64,000 bases of DNA from Nocardioidaceae bacterium. Lineage in GTDB: Bacteria; Actinomycetota; Actinomycetes; Propionibacteriales; Nocardioidaceae. The translations under genes and the position numbers were made by a program. Positions 43,717 to 53,746 of this stretch are shown one piece after another. Location of the stretch: assembly GCA_018672315.1 (NCBI GenBank), contig CP076053.1, forward strand, positions 310,001 to 374,000. The letters run 5' to 3'. Position 1 is the stretch's first letter. Every line of letters begins with the position of its first letter. The notes below the pieces were generated by a model. It was not told the origin of the DNA, ran no database searches, and saw only the letters and a program-made list of their open reading frames with translations.

Positions 43717-45953
43717 GCGCGCAGTCCTTCCGGTAGATCGGTGGATACTGGCGGTAGCCCGAGGCGGGGCGATGCCAGGTCCAGCATGTCCTTGGTCAGG
43801 CTGCGGGTCTTGTTCTTCGCCTGCGCGTCGTCGAGGTCGGCCTTGGTCTCCACGTCGTCTGGGATCGCGAGCAGCCGCTCGGCGAGGTTCCCCGCCTTCT
43901 CTCGCGTGACGCCCATCTGCACGGCGGTCTTGGTGAACGCGGCTCGAGCACGCTCCTGTGCGGCGTCGGTGGCGCCGGCTGCCTCGGTCTGCCGGTTCCA
44001 TGCCGCTGCGAGCTGTGACAGCGCCTCGCGGTTGTTACGACCGGCGGCGGTGTTGGCGTCGACCCCGGCGGTGTTCTTCTGGGCCTGACGGGTCGCGTCC
44101 GCGAGCGCCTGCTTGTAGGCGGTGCGAGCGTCGAACGCGGCCAGTGCGGCGTTCGCGGTCTCCATCAGCGCAGCAGCCTCGCGACGGTTCGCAGCAGCAG
44201 CCTCTCGAGCTGCGTTGGCCTGATCTCGGGCGGCTTCTGAGAGCGCACGCTGACCCTCGACGGCCGGGAGGCTGCTCTCGCGCACGCCGTTGATCTGCCG
44301 TGCGTACAACTCCATCTCAGCGGCGGCTTCCTCGACGTCGGAGTCGCCGAGGATGCCCTCGACGAGGTTCTTGACCTCGCGGAAGTTGTCGACGCTGAAC
44401 TGGTCGAGGAACCACTTGAAGGGGTTGGACTCGACCGAGAGCTCCATGTCCTTGGACCAGTCACCGAAGCCCTCACGGGTGGCCCGCAGGATCTCCTGCT
44501 GATCCTTCAGCGCCATGCTCGCGTCCCGCGCAGCCTCGCCCAGACGGTCCAGGGACTCCCACATGTCGTCGTTGGAGTCCACGACGTCCATGCCGAAGCC
44601 GACCGCGGCACCGGCGGCCGCACCCCAGGGTCCGGCGAGGGTGCCGGCCAGACCGAGCATCGTGGTGTTGGTCAGCCCGGCCTGGTCGTCGAGATCGGAG
44701 AGCATCAGCGCCAGACCGCCGACCGCGGCGCCACCGAACGCGAGGCGCCCGAAAGACCGGCGCAGACGCTCGTTCGTGGTCGTGACGGTGCCGGCCTTCT
44801 GCCCCCAGGAGTCCAGGCCGGACCCGAACGCGGTGAGCGCGGCGGCGTCGGCCTTGAGACCCGTCAGGGCGCCCTTGGGGCGCTTGCTGAGCCCACCGAG
44901 CAGCCCGGCGAGGGCGGTGCCGTTCGCGGCGTTGTAGAGGGCCACGGCACGACTGACGGCAGAGAGACCCGCAGCGGCACCGATCAGGACGGGGCCGGCA
45001 TCCGAGCGCGCCACGGAGGCGAACGCATCGGCCAGACCCTCGATCACCGGCAGCACCGCAGCGCCGACCGGTGCGGCCGCCTCGGTGAAGGCGACGAACG
45101 CGTCGACAATCGCGCCGAGGGTGTCCATCACGTCCGGGCCGGTGCGCTGGATGTAGGACACGAACTCGGCGAAGTCCTCGGACTCCGAGAGCCCCGACGC
45201 CCACCGCTCGAAAGACTCTGACATCGAGACCATGCCGGCGGAGAAGTCGTCGGCCAGCGGGTCGAAGGCCATCATCATCTCGGCCAGACCGGTGCCGAAG
45301 TTGCCGAACGTGGCACCCATCGCCTCCAGCGTCGGACGGGCCTCGCGCTCGATGTAGTCGAAGAACTCCAGCCACGACCCCTCGGTGAACGCCTCACCGG
45401 TGTCTGCTGCGAGGTCGCCCAGCGTCCCGGCGATCGTGGCGACGATCCGCTCGAACTGCGGCAGCAGGGTCAGCATGTCGACGATGCCATCGCGCATGCC
45501 GGGGAACATGTTGTCCTGAGCGGTCAGGCGCAGCGTCGACAGCTCCTCCCCCGCGTTGGACAGGAACCGCACGAACGACGCGCCCTCGGCGGAGAAGCCC
45601 TGCAACTCCTCGCGCATCTTCTCGAGGTTCGCCTGCGTCGGTGCGAGCTTGTAGTCGTTCACGGCGCCGAGCGCGTCACCCATACCGGTGAAGGCCAGCG
45701 CCAGGGTGCCCACCGCACCCGCGGCAGCCCCGGTGCCGGCGGCGAGACCGGCCATGATCGGGACGGCCTGGGCGCCGAGCGGGACCAGCGCCGGACCGAG
45801 GGCTAGCGAGGTCTGCAAGACGTTGCTCAGGCGGGTGTCGGCGGAGTCCAGTTCCTTCACGAACGCCTTGGTGGAGGCAGAGGCGGTGAGCATGCCCCGC
45901 TGAAATGCCGAGACGTCGGCGCGGAGCTTGACGGAGACAGCGCGATCAACCAT
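43713..45953 (-). CDS. Phage tail tape measure protein
   Basis: A 746-residue protein starting MVDRAVSVKLRADVSAFQRGM, the typical beginning of tape measure proteins of actinobacteriophages. It has long Ala-rich helices, central hydrophobic segments (LVPLGAQAVPIMAGLAAGTGAAAGAVGTLALAF and GLAGTLAGPWGAAAGAAVGFGMDV), and C-terminal coiled Ala/Glu/Arg stretches. It would set tail length and act in DNA delivery. It is the only recognisable virion gene in the element. The ATG overlaps the small gene upstream by 8 bases, and the stop overlaps the Ntn peptidase gene. Confidence 0.85.
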   Translation of the reverse strand: MVDRAVSVKLRADVSAFQRGMLTASASTKAFVKELDSADTRLSNVLQTSLALGPALVPLGAQAVPIMAGLAAGTGAAAGAVGTLALAFTGMGDALGAVNDYKLAPTQANLEKMREELQGFSAEGASFVRFLSNAGEELSTLRLTAQDNMFPGMRDGIVDMLTLLPQFERIVATIAGTLGDLAADTGEAFTEGSWLEFFDYIEREARPTLEAMGATFGNFGTGLAEMMMAFDPLADDFSAGMVSMSESFERWASGLSESEDFAEFVSYIQRTGPDVMDTLGAIVDAFVAFTEAAAPVGAAVLPVIEGLADAFASVARSDAGPVLIGAAAGLSAVSRAVALYNAANGTALAGLLGGLSKRPKGALTGLKADAAALTAFGSGLDSWGQKAGTVTTTNERLRRSFGRLAFGGAAVGGLALMLSDLDDQAGLTNTTMLGLAGTLAGPWGAAAGAAVGFGMDVVDSNDDMWESLDRLGEAARDASMALKDQQEILRATREGFGDWSKDMELSVESNPFKWFLDQFSVDNFREVKNLVEGILGDSDVEEAAAEMELYARQINGVRESSLPAVEGQRALSEAARDQANAAREAAAANRREAAALMETANAALAAFDARTAYKQALADATRQAQKNTAGVDANTAAGRNNREALSQLAAAWNRQTEAAGATDAAQERARAAFTKTAVQMGVTREKAGNLAERLLAIPDDVETKADLDDAQAKNKTRSLTKDMLDLASPRLGLPPVSTDLPEGLRA

Positions 45954-46185
45954 TGATCAGACCTCCCTCGATCTCGACCATCGCGGCGAGGTTGTCCAGC
46001 GCCTGCCAGACGCTCAGGACGTCCAGCGCCTCGGCGTGCGCCGGGTCTGCCGGGTCGGCGTGCTGCTCGGTGTAGGCGACGGTCGTCAGTAGTCCCACGC
46101 GGAAGCCGCGCAGCGACTTCGTCGAGGCCAGTGCTGCGACCAGCTGGTCGGTTGCCGCTGTCACGGCGGGTGATGTGGTGGTCAT
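45946..46185 (-). CDS. Small protein upstream of the tape measure gene
   Basis: 79 residues from ATG 46185 (MTTTSPAVTAATDQLVAALA), with AAAGGAT upstream. The protein is helical, and in phage genomes the position directly before a tape measure gene is usually a tail assembly chaperone, but there is no sequence evidence for that here and no frameshift product is evident. It overlaps the tape measure start by 8 bases. The 200 bases upstream (46186-46385) hold no convincing gene. Confidence 0.65.
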   Translation of the reverse strand: MTTTSPAVTAATDQLVAALASTKSLRGFRVGLLTTVAYTEQHADPADPAHAEALDVLSVWQALDNLAAMVEIEGGLING

Positions 46186-46385
46186 TCCGGTGATCCTTTG
46201 TCTAGTAAGTCGGTGGGAAAACGAGCAGATCGGCGCACGCATGGTGGCGACTGCTATTCCGTCGGTTTTGGTGGTGTGCGGGGTCGGGGGTCGCCCCCCA
46301 GGCCCACCGACCCCGGCGCGAGGCCACGCGGATGCCACGCCGTGGCGACACAGGGCACCCGACACGCGCCGAGATCGGTGGGAGT

Positions 46386-46568
46386 TCATCGGGGAGGCGG
46401 CCGGGTCTCGTAGTCCTCCGCCTGACGCGCCGGCAGGGTGCCGATGCCATCGCGCGGGATGGACGCCGCGATCTCTCTCAGGCTCGGCTCGCGGTGCTCG
46501 GTCGGATCGGTGCCGCCTCGCAAGTCGATGCGCCAGCGTTCGCCGTCGTAGACGTGGGACTCAGGCAT
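46386..46568 (-). CDS. Small protein of the element, 60 residues
   Basis: Starts MPESHVYDGERWRIDLRGG at ATG 46568, which overlaps the last eight bases of the upstream gene. The protein is charged and soluble, with EPSLREIAASIPRDGIGTLP and ending RPPPR. No family is recognised. Coupling to its neighbour supports it being real. Confidence 0.6.
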   Translation of the reverse strand: MPESHVYDGERWRIDLRGGTDPTEHREPSLREIAASIPRDGIGTLPARQAEDYETRPPPR

Positions 46569-47400
46569 CGGTCGCCACCGCCTCGCGCCGCATGATCTCG
46601 GCAGCGTCGGCGTCGAGTGCGGATCGCCGGCTGTCGATGGTGCCCCAGTCGTGACGGCCTCCGACTCGGCGTACACCCTGTGCTGCTTCGGCCTGCCGTG
46701 CTGCTTCCTCCTGCGCCTCGCGGTACTGCTCCTGCGCCTGAGCCTCGGTGACCAGACGCGGTGCGGCACCCGCACGCAGAGACTGGATGAGCGTGGGCTG
46801 CCGCAGCTCGGGTGCGCCGTAGTAGAGGAAGTCATCACCCGCCCGGCCGTCCAGCACCTCGGCCAGTCGCAGTGCCTTGACGATCCGCAGCAGCGCCTCC
46901 CACCTCTCGTGGCACTGCACGACCGCGACCCATGCGGTGGCGGTGTCCTCGCCGGCGCTGATCGCGGCGTCGCCGTTGTCGATGTGACCGAGCGTGGCGT
47001 CGGCTTCACGCAGCCGCTCGATGATCCGCTCACCCTCGGGTGCCAGGACTCGGGTCACTAGCCCGTCACGCTCACGGGCCAGGGTCCGACCAGCCAGGGC
47101 GCCGGCACGGCGGGAGGCGTCGGCCAGGGCGCGTGAGGTCAGCCCACTGTGATCGGCGGCGTTGCGGGCCTTGACCAGCGCCTCGCGGGCCTTGGCCTCG
47201 GTGAGCTCGCCGCGTGCCAGCTTGGTGACGATGCCATCCCGTGCGCCCTCGAAGGTCTGGTCGATCGTCTGCGAGGCGACCTTAAGCGCGTCGGCACGGT
47301 CCAGGTAGGTCTCGACGGTGGCGTCGAGGTGCTGCGTCAGGTTGAGCGCCTCGAGCTGCGTCCACAGCCCTCGGGTCTCGCGGGTGTCCAGGTGCGTCAT
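46561..47400 (-). CDS. Unrecognised coiled protein of the element
   Basis: 279 residues from ATG 47400 (MTHLDTRETRGLWTQLEAL). The sequence is mainly helical with heptad-like stretches (EAQAQEQYREAQEEAARQAEAAQ, REALVKARNAADHSGL). There are no clear catalytic or membrane motifs. The ATG overlaps the whiB stop as ATGA. It could be a virion-related structural protein, but this is not established. Confidence 0.6.
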   Translation of the reverse strand: MTHLDTRETRGLWTQLEALNLTQHLDATVETYLDRADALKVASQTIDQTFEGARDGIVTKLARGELTEAKAREALVKARNAADHSGLTSRALADASRRAGALAGRTLARERDGLVTRVLAPEGERIIERLREADATLGHIDNGDAAISAGEDTATAWVAVVQCHERWEALLRIVKALRLAEVLDGRAGDDFLYYGAPELRQPTLIQSLRAGAAPRLVTEAQAQEQYREAQEEAARQAEAAQGVRRVGGRHDWGTIDSRRSALDADAAEIMRREAVATDA

Positions 47401-47717
47401 GCGGGTGTCCTCTCGGTGGTGGTCGTGCTCGTGGTGGCCTTTCGGCCGGACGGGTAGGTGGTGCGGTCGGTGCCGCCCCACACGCCCCATGTCTCGCCCT
47501 GCGCGTCAGCGAACCGAGCGCAGGCGTCGAGTGCGGGACAGGTGCGCCGGCAGACCTCGGCGGCGTGCTCCCGGTCGCCGCGGTCCTCGCCGATGAACGC
47601 CTCGGGATCAGCCGCGCACGGCGTCATCACTCCCTCGTCGTCCAGGACGATCAGTCGTGCAGTGAGGTCGTGCCAGGCGGTGAGCGCGCCGGGTGCGATC
47701 TGTCCTGCGGTGCTCAT
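47397..47717 (-). CDS. WhiB-family iron-sulfur transcriptional regulator
   Basis: 106 residues from ATG 47717 (MSTAGQIAPGALTAW). Four Cys residues follow the WhiB pattern: PCAADPEAFIGED, then CRRTCPALDAC and the WGVWGGTDRTTY stretch that resembles the GVWGG turn. Basic residues follow at the C-terminus. WhiB proteins bind a [4Fe-4S] cluster and regulate transcription with sigma factors. It is common on actinobacterial phages and mobile elements and may act here on host or element promoters. Confidence 0.9.
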   Translation of the reverse strand: MSTAGQIAPGALTAWHDLTARLIVLDDEGVMTPCAADPEAFIGEDRGDREHAAEVCRRTCPALDACARFADAQGETWGVWGGTDRTTYPSGRKATTSTTTTERTPA

Positions 47718-49021
47718 GCGACCGCCTCGCAGGAAGGGTGCGTGGTGGCGCCGTCGCCGAGGTCGCGCATCGGCTCGTGACAGCCGGCGCACCTAGCCGG
47801 TTCGGCCGTAGTTGCCGGTTTCGCCGGTTCACCTGGGAGGGCGAGACCGAACCGACGCAGCGGTGTCGCCAGGGTCGCGGCGGTGTACCCGCGCTCTCGG
47901 CCACCGGGGCGTGAGGTGAGCACCCGGTAGTTGCTCAGCATCCGTCCCATCCGCTGCGGCGTGAGTCGCTTGCCGTAGGTGGAGAAATCGCCCCACATGT
48001 CGGGATGCTCGGCGACGAGAGCGTCGATCAGCTCTTCCGCGGTGACGAACGTCTGCCCTGGCGGCCAGACCTCGGCGACGTGTTGCAGCAGTACGACGTG
48101 CGGCTTCTGGCTCACTGCACCCTCCTCGCGGGCGATCTCCTGCTCCTCGACGTCCTCGACGGACAGCCGTTCGACCAGCGCCGGCCAGCGACCGCCGGCG
48201 GCGACGGCGACGCGCATCAGCGGCGCCCAGCGCTCGCGGGCTCGGCCTCGGACCTTCTCGGGAAGGGTCGGCCGCGTCGTACGCACCTCGTCGCGGACGG
48301 TGTCGGCCCACGCGGCAAGCTGCTTGCCGATCCCGCGGGCCTCGTCCTCAATCCACTCCCAGTCCGACTCCTCGATCTGGTTCTCGTTGTCGGGCATCAG
48401 CAGCACCCGCAGCGAGCGAGAACGGGTGTCCTCGGGCAGGTTCGGCTGGTTGCCGGCCATAGCGACCGGGGAGAACGTCGACATCTCCGCGACGCGCCAG
48501 CCACCCTCCTTGGACGGCACCGACACCGGCCTGGTGGCGCCGCGCTTGTAGCCGGAGTTCAGGACGGCGATCAGGTCGCCGATGCCCTCCTTGTCAGGCG
48601 AGAGCGACCGGTCGGCCTCGTCGATGAGGATCGTCCGCAGTCCGGCGTCGAGCAGACGCACGATCATCGCGGGCGAGGAGACCGTGGCCATCTGCACCGG
48701 ATTGAGGCACAGACGCTCGAGGTGCTCAAGCGTTGTCGTCTTCCCACTCCCCGGCACGGGAGAGTCGATCAGCAGCCGCGGCGTCGAGTACGTCTCGACG
48801 GCGAGGTGCGTGTGCGCGGCCCACAGGGTCAGCAGATCCAGGTCGGAGTCCTGCACGGTCGAGACGAAGCGGCCGAACCACGCGCGGGTGTTGTTCAGTG
48901 CCCGTCCTGCGGCCCCCGCCCCTCTCTGGGGAACCGGCGAAACCGGTTGAACCGGCTGAACCGGCTGTGCTTGGAGCTCGGCCAGCTCGTCGAGGTAGTC
49001 CAGGGTGACGTCTTCGCTCAT
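47714..49021 (-). CDS. DUF3631 (helicase-like) P-loop ATPase of the element
   Basis: 435 residues from ATG 49021 (MSEDVTLDYLDELAEL). A P-loop motif (DSPVPGSGKTTTLEHLERL) and a Walker B-like LIDEAD (RTILIDEADRSLSPD) precede ARE-type residues (AMAGNQPNLPEDTRSRSLRVLL). This is the DUF3631 type linked to primase/helicase modules of actinobacterial elements. The C-terminus has a Cys-rich site (CAGCHEPMRDLGDG...C). It probably serves in element replication with the CHC2 protein encoded next to it. The ATG overlaps the CHC2 gene's stop. Confidence 0.85.
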   Translation of the reverse strand: MSEDVTLDYLDELAELQAQPVQPVQPVSPVPQRGAGAAGRALNNTRAWFGRFVSTVQDSDLDLLTLWAAHTHLAVETYSTPRLLIDSPVPGSGKTTTLEHLERLCLNPVQMATVSSPAMIVRLLDAGLRTILIDEADRSLSPDKEGIGDLIAVLNSGYKRGATRPVSVPSKEGGWRVAEMSTFSPVAMAGNQPNLPEDTRSRSLRVLLMPDNENQIEESDWEWIEDEARGIGKQLAAWADTVRDEVRTTRPTLPEKVRGRARERWAPLMRVAVAAGGRWPALVERLSVEDVEEQEIAREEGAVSQKPHVVLLQHVAEVWPPGQTFVTAEELIDALVAEHPDMWGDFSTYGKRLTPQRMGRMLSNYRVLTSRPGGRERGYTAATLATPLRRFGLALPGEPAKPATTAEPARCAGCHEPMRDLGDGATTHPSCEAVA

Positions 49022-49410
49022 GCCGCGTCCCCCGATCCGCCGGCGTTGCGCTCCTTGGCCTGCTCGGTCAGCATCCGAGCGAGCAGGTGATCCAGGCTCG
49101 GCCCGTCGTGCAGTCCGGCGTCCTTCAGCGCCTGCTCCCACGGCGTCCGCGTCGGAGGCGGCGCGTACGTCCGGTCCGTGCGCGGCTCGTCGAACAGGTC
49201 GCGGACGACGAGACCGAGGGCGTCCAGCACCTCGACGTCCTCGCAACCGGCGAAGCAGTAGACACTCACCCGGCCGTCCCCTCGACGAACCGACAGCGTC
49301 AGGCCGCGGGAGTTGTGGACTGGGCACTGTGCGCGGGCGCCCCCCTTGGTCAGCTTCACGTCGACACCGGCGGCCCGGAGCGAGGCGACGATGGTCTCGA
49401 AAGCGGTCAT
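49018..49410 (-). CDS. CHC2 zinc-finger (primase-like) protein of the element
   Basis: A 130-residue protein with an N-terminal zinc site of the primase CHC2 type: CPVHNSRGLTLSVRRGDGRVSVYCFAGC. No TOPRIM catalytic domain is visible, so on its own it is not a complete primase. It is followed directly by the DUF3631 ATPase, and the two genes overlap. Together they are the likely DNA replication functions. Confidence 0.78.
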   Translation of the reverse strand: MTAFETIVASLRAAGVDVKLTKGGARAQCPVHNSRGLTLSVRRGDGRVSVYCFAGCEDVEVLDALGLVVRDLFDEPRTDRTYAPPPTRTPWEQALKDAGLHDGPSLDHLLARMLTEQAKERNAGGSGDAA

Positions 49411-49745
49411 CGGCCCACCTCCATGCCGGTGATGACCCCGACCGGGACCAGCTTCACCAGAGAGACGTGCGCGACCTGTCCGCGTTCGCGGGCTCGAGCC
49501 ACACAGTTCTGCGCGGCGCCCGTCGAGCGGTACAGGTAGGTCCGTCGCAGGTCACGCTCAGAGTCGACGACGACCTGCACGACGATGCGGCCGGCGAGAT
49601 CGAGGCACCACGCGTCGAGGTCGGCGACGGAGAGGCCGATCGGGGTAGAATCGACAGCAGAGACCCGGCCGCCCGCCTGAATCTCTTTGTCGCCCTCGTC
49701 GTGCAGCCGACGGGGGCGGCGTTCGTTGGTGGGGGGTGCGCTCAT
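49407..49745 (-). CDS. Hypothetical protein of the element
   Basis: 112 residues from ATG 49745, starting MSAPPTNERRPRRLHDEGD. The N-terminus is basic, and the second half has beta-like segments (RIVVQVVVDSERDLRRTYLY, HVSLVKLVPVGVITGM). No family is recognised. It overlaps both flanking genes, as ATGA, so it belongs to the same transcript. Confidence 0.6.
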   Translation of the reverse strand: MSAPPTNERRPRRLHDEGDKEIQAGGRVSAVDSTPIGLSVADLDAWCLDLAGRIVVQVVVDSERDLRRTYLYRSTGAAQNCVARARERGQVAHVSLVKLVPVGVITGMEVGR

Positions 49746-49990
49746 GCGGCATCACCGCCGGCGGTCGTCAGGCGACGGGCGCGTCGGGCCTGCGCGGACT
49801 TGAGCGCCAGCCGGGCGTAGTACGCCTTGCGAAGGTGAGCGGCGCGAACGGGATCGCCGCCGGCTTCGTCGAGGAACTTCTGGTCGAGCGCGGCCCGGGC
49901 AGGTGCGGTGCGCGCGGCACGGTCAGGGGTCGCCGCCCACGATGCGTGGGCGCCGATGCGACCGAGGATGGACAGCTCGCTGTCGGACAT
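49742..49990 (-). CDS. Hypothetical protein of the element (first gene of the leftward operon)
   Basis: 82 residues from ATG 49990 (MSDSELSILGRIGAHASWAA). The protein is Ala/Arg-rich and helical, with RTAPARAALDQKF and ARLALKSAQARRAR, which could bind DNA, but no family is recognised. Upstream is a 237-base intergenic region with inverted and direct repeats, so it heads the operon that continues to the tape measure region. Confidence 0.6.
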   Translation of the reverse strand: MSDSELSILGRIGAHASWAATPDRAARTAPARAALDQKFLDEAGGDPVRAAHLRKAYYARLALKSAQARRARRLTTAGGDAA

Positions 49991-50014
49991 CTTCGTCTCC
50001 GATGAAACACGAAC

Positions 50015-50129
50015 GCCGAGCAGACGACAGACCTGTCTTAGGTCTCCCGTTGCTCGGCGCGGCCCACCTGGGGACTTCTTGCCCGTTCGCCGGCTCTACT
50101 CGTCTGCGGACCTTCCGACCCACCTGGGG
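50015..50129. promoter_or_regulatory. Intergenic region with inverted and direct repeats
   Basis: Between the integrase (ends 50228) and the first leftward gene. GCCGAGCA (50015-50022) pairs with TGCTCGGC (50051-50058), and within it AGACCT pairs with AGGTCT around 5 bases (50029-50045). CCCACCTGGGG occurs twice, at 50063-50073 and 50119-50129, 56 bases apart. These are candidate operator or replication-origin repeats for the element; no specific protein is assigned. Confidence 0.5.
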
Positions 50130-50227
50130 CGCGCAGACTTTCAGCCGACTAGCGACTCGATGTTCTGATGTGACACACACGCTACCAAACGCTGTGCCGG
50201 TACGACGCTCACCACGGCGTGTCGCGC

Positions 50228-51169
50228 CTAGAGGTCGCCCAGGTTCAGACGCCGGGCCTCCTCGGCCGCACGGGCGGATGCCTGGGCCTTGGTGTAGCGC
50301 ATCAGCATGTCGGGCCGGGTCCATCCGGCGACGGCCATCAGACCGGTCTCCGATCCGCCCTTCTCGAGCCAGCGGTGCGCCGCGGTGTGTCGCAGGCGGT
50401 GCGGGTGGAAGCCGGCGACCCCGGCCGCGTCGGCGCGGTCGCGGAAGGACTTGTGCAGGGCGTCGTAGGAGAACCGCTTGCCGCGGTCCCCCAGCCACAG
50501 GACGTCGGAATCAGCGAGCCGGTGCGTACGACGCGCGCGCAGGTAGCGGTCGATCGCAGCGACGATCTCGGGGCCGACCGGGACGACGCGCCCCTTGCCT
50601 CCCTTGCCGCGCTCGACGGTGATCAGCCCGTCGGCGAGGTTCAGCGCCGGCACGGTGAGCGCCACGGCCTCCCCGGCGCGCATGCCGGTCTCGAACATCA
50701 GCCGTAGCAGTGCCTCGTCGCGACGGTGACGCAACGCGACGTTGGCAGACGTGCCGCGCTCGACGGTGCAGGTCTTGAGCAGCCGGCGCATCTCGTCCTC
50801 ACTCAGCGGCTCGACCACCTGCTCGTCCAACTTGGGTGACTTCACGCCGAGGAACGGGTCGACGGCGATCTCGTCCTCGTCGGTCAGCCACGCCGAGAAC
50901 CGTCGGGCGGCCAGTTGCCGGGCGCGCGCGGTCGCCGCTGCCGCGCCCTCATCCAGCAGGTGCGCGGTCCAGAGGTTCAGGCTCGACTTCGCCAGCGGCG
51001 GCACGGCGTTGCTCTCGCACCACGCCAGGTACATCCGCAAGCCGTCGCCGTAGGTCTTGAGCGTCTGCGGACTCTTCCGCTCAGCGCGCAGGGCCAGTTG
51101 CCAGGACTCCCCCAGGCCGCGCAGCTCGTCCACGGAGAGCGCGGCTGGAGGGGTCGACACGCGACTCAC
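50228..51169 (-). CDS. Tyrosine recombinase (integrase) of the element
   Basis: 313 residues with an N-terminal SAM-like core-binding domain (KSPQTLKTYGDGLRMYLAWC) and a C-terminal catalytic domain. The catalytic set is visible: R164 (TGMRAGEA), the K-containing beta hairpin (GKGGKGRVV), HxxR at H257-R260 (HPHRLRHTAAH) and nucleophile Y292 (MLMRYTKAQ). It would insert the element into the hrdB 3' end using the 21-bp repeat. GTG 51169 is assumed; GTG 51160 is an alternative. The gene ends 1.05 kb from the right junction. Confidence 0.93.
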   Translation of the reverse strand: MSRVSTPPAALSVDELRGLGESWQLALRAERKSPQTLKTYGDGLRMYLAWCESNAVPPLAKSSLNLWTAHLLDEGAAAATARARQLAARRFSAWLTDEDEIAVDPFLGVKSPKLDEQVVEPLSEDEMRRLLKTCTVERGTSANVALRHRRDEALLRLMFETGMRAGEAVALTVPALNLADGLITVERGKGGKGRVVPVGPEIVAAIDRYLRARRTHRLADSDVLWLGDRGKRFSYDALHKSFRDRADAAGVAGFHPHRLRHTAAHRWLEKGGSETGLMAVAGWTRPDMLMRYTKAQASARAAEEARRLNLGDL

Positions 51170-51276
51170 CCTAGCCGATATCTGGACTAAGAGCGCTGTA
51201 CGGGTGTAGCGTGCGTGTCGCCAGGCACCGGAAACCGGGTCTGGCCTGCAGTTTCACCCGCTAGGCGCTACTAGCC

Positions 51277-52776
<1,500 letters not shown>

Positions 52777-52906
52777 GCAGGACCTCTCGTGGTGATCGCA
52801 GTCGGGCGCGACAAACCCGGGACTCGTCAACAGCCGCAGCGGCAATCTTGCCACGGGGCTGGGCGCGGGCTCCTCGCGGGGCGTTCAGCAACCCCTCAGG
52901 CTCGTC

Positions 52907-53614
52907 TCATGCGCCACAGAAGGGCCTGTCGGCGGTCTGGACGAGGAACGCGGCGTCGAAGGTGTCACCGGTGTCGGAGCGCATCTCGACACCGGCGACG
53001 CGAACCCGCGGCGCCTCCCCGCGGTTCTCGTCCAGGGGCGCCACCTGTCGGACGTCCTCGTAGCTCGAGGGGTCGAAGACGCGACCGTCCTTGATCGCCG
53101 AGCCGTCACGCAGCAGGTCGAAGTAGAAGCGCGACCCGTCGGCGAGGAAGAGCTCGAACGAGCTCGAGCCGGTCCGGCAGACCGCCCTGATCGCGAGACG
53201 GGTGTCGTCGACGAAGAACTCCCCCGGACGCAGTGCCGCCAGACGCGTCTCGGTGGCTGCCTCGTCGTCGGTCTGCTGCTCGTCGGCCGCGGGGACCCCC
53301 GTGGGCGACGCGGACGCGCTCGCGGTGGCGGACGGCGTCGGCTCGAGCGACGGAGAATCCGTCGCGGTCGCCGTCGCGGTCGGCGTCGGGCTGGCACTGG
53401 GGCTCGCGGTGGGGCTTTCCGTCGGGCCGGCGCCGGCGCTCGCGGTCGCGCCGGCGCTGGGTGTCGGACCGGCGGTGGGGGTCGGGCCGGCGGTGGTGCC
53501 GGCACTCGCGGAGTCCTCGCTGACCTCCTCGGCGAGGCTGCAGCCCGTGCCGGCGAGGAGGAGACCGGCGCAGGTCAGCGACACCGGCGCGCGGCGGGTC
53601 GGCGTACGGGTCAC
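52907..53614 (-). CDS. Secreted lipoprotein with Ser/Thr/Pro-rich linker
   Basis: 235 residues from GTG 53614 (VTRTPTRRAPVSL). The signal peptide ends at the lipobox LLAGTGC. A long linker of about 85 residues rich in Ser, Pro, Thr and Ala follows, then a compact domain of about 110 residues (LRPGEFFVDDTRLAIRAVCRTGSSSF, RFYFDLLRDG, VRVAGVEMRSDTG). Two Cys lie in the domain (AVCRTG, PFCGA), probably a disulfide. No family is recognised. GGAGGA precedes the start. Confidence 0.75.
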   Translation of the reverse strand: MTRTPTRRAPVSLTCAGLLLAGTGCSLAEEVSEDSASAGTTAGPTPTAGPTPSAGATASAGAGPTESPTASPSASPTPTATATATDSPSLEPTPSATASASASPTGVPAADEQQTDDEAATETRLAALRPGEFFVDDTRLAIRAVCRTGSSSFELFLADGSRFYFDLLRDGSAIKDGRVFDPSSYEDVRQVAPLDENRGEAPRVRVAGVEMRSDTGDTFDAAFLVQTADRPFCGA

Positions 53615-53746
53615 GGGTGGTCCTCCTGGTCGTCCCCGCCGCGGGCCGGCAGGTGCTGTCTGGAGTCGGGCATACCCGCGTCCGGCCGCGCGGACGCTTG
53701 TGGATGACGGACCGCGGGACCCCGGTGACCGGGGGATCATCGGACG

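Noticed and set aside
45946-46185. Tail assembly chaperone with programmed frameshift
   Set aside because: The position fits, but no slippery sequence or second frame of convincing length is present.
46186-46385. N-terminal extension of the small gene before the tape measure (frame open to 46389)
   Set aside because: The extra residues are low-complexity and Arg/Pro-rich, and a good ribosome-binding site precedes ATG 46185.
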